Part shown: piece after piece, positions 46,080 to 46,090 of the stretch
Numbering within the stretch: position 1 is the stretch's first letter
Layout of the letters: every line of letters begins with the position of its first letter
Source of the DNA: Halolactibacillus miurensis
GTDB lineage: Bacteria > Bacillota > Bacilli > Bacillales > Amphibacillaceae
Assembly: GCF_900116255.1 (NCBI RefSeq)
Contig: NZ_FPAI01000023.1
Coordinates: 1 to 46,090 of the forward strand
Direction of reading: 5' to 3'
Length of the DNA stretch: 46,090 nt
Notes under the pieces: model-generated
Seen by the model: the letters and a program-made list of their open reading frames with translations, nothing else
Database searches by the model: none
Told to the model about the DNA's origin: nothing
Program-made: the position numbers and the translations under genes

Positions 46080-46090
46080 CTGCCTAAATG

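Overview
The window is chromosomal DNA from a low- to moderate-GC Gram-positive rod of the family Bacillaceae. Gene order follows the Bacillus subtilis block that runs from dnaI to rpsD almost step by step: dnaI-dnaB-nrdR, speD, coaE-mutM-polA, phoR-phoP, icd-citZ-ytwI-fxsA, pyk-pfkA, accA-accD, ytsJ, dnaE, nrnA-ytoI, ackA-ytxK, nadK2, ytcJ, an alpha/beta-type spore protein, thiI-nifZ, ezrA, ytsP, rpsD. The spore protein, with a sigma-G-like promoter, points to an endospore-former or a recent descendant of one. The proteins are rich in Asp and Glu, which would suit a halotolerant or alkaliphilic genus, but I cannot name one from sequence alone.

Layout. 1-238 is the 3' end of an IS4-like transposase running in from the left. 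325-3685 carries primosome genes dnaI and dnaB, the ribonucleotide reductase repressor nrdR, and a small conserved cytosolic protein. 3830-8605 holds speD, with a candidate structured leader, and the repair and cofactor operon polA-mutM-coaE. 8777-10842 is the PhoPR two-component system; PhoR lacks an external sensor domain. 11065-11625 is an unknown exported protein where mdh usually sits. 11848-20369 is central metabolism: citrate synthase and isocitrate dehydrogenase, phosphofructokinase and pyruvate kinase, then malic enzyme, a GntR regulator and the acetyl-CoA carboxylase carboxyltransferase subunits. 22337-25624 is the replicative polymerase DnaE.

25927-28675 contains four unrecognised or poorly known genes, mostly small membrane-anchored proteins, in place of the sporulation genes ytrH and ytrI. 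28856-34173 is nrnA, ytoI, a universal stress protein on the opposite strand with a sigma-B-like promoter, acetate kinase behind a CcpA site, and ytxK. 34174-36751 is a decayed accessory stretch: a group II intron fragment, an exported-protein gene broken at a run of seven T, and a broken small ORF. 36752-45875 returns to conserved order, ending with rpsD under an S4-binding leader RNA. At the right edge a promoter is followed at once by a long hairpin and a T-run, possibly a small RNA.

Most genes lie on the minus strand. The plus-strand exceptions are the transposase, the stress protein, the broken exported protein, nadK2, ytsP and rpsD. No tRNA, rRNA or CRISPR array was seen. The ordinary core genes are confidently identified. 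The novelty, if any, lies in the RNA-like elements (speD leader, nifZ leader, right-edge hairpin), the altered NAD kinase motif and the unknown membrane-protein cluster.
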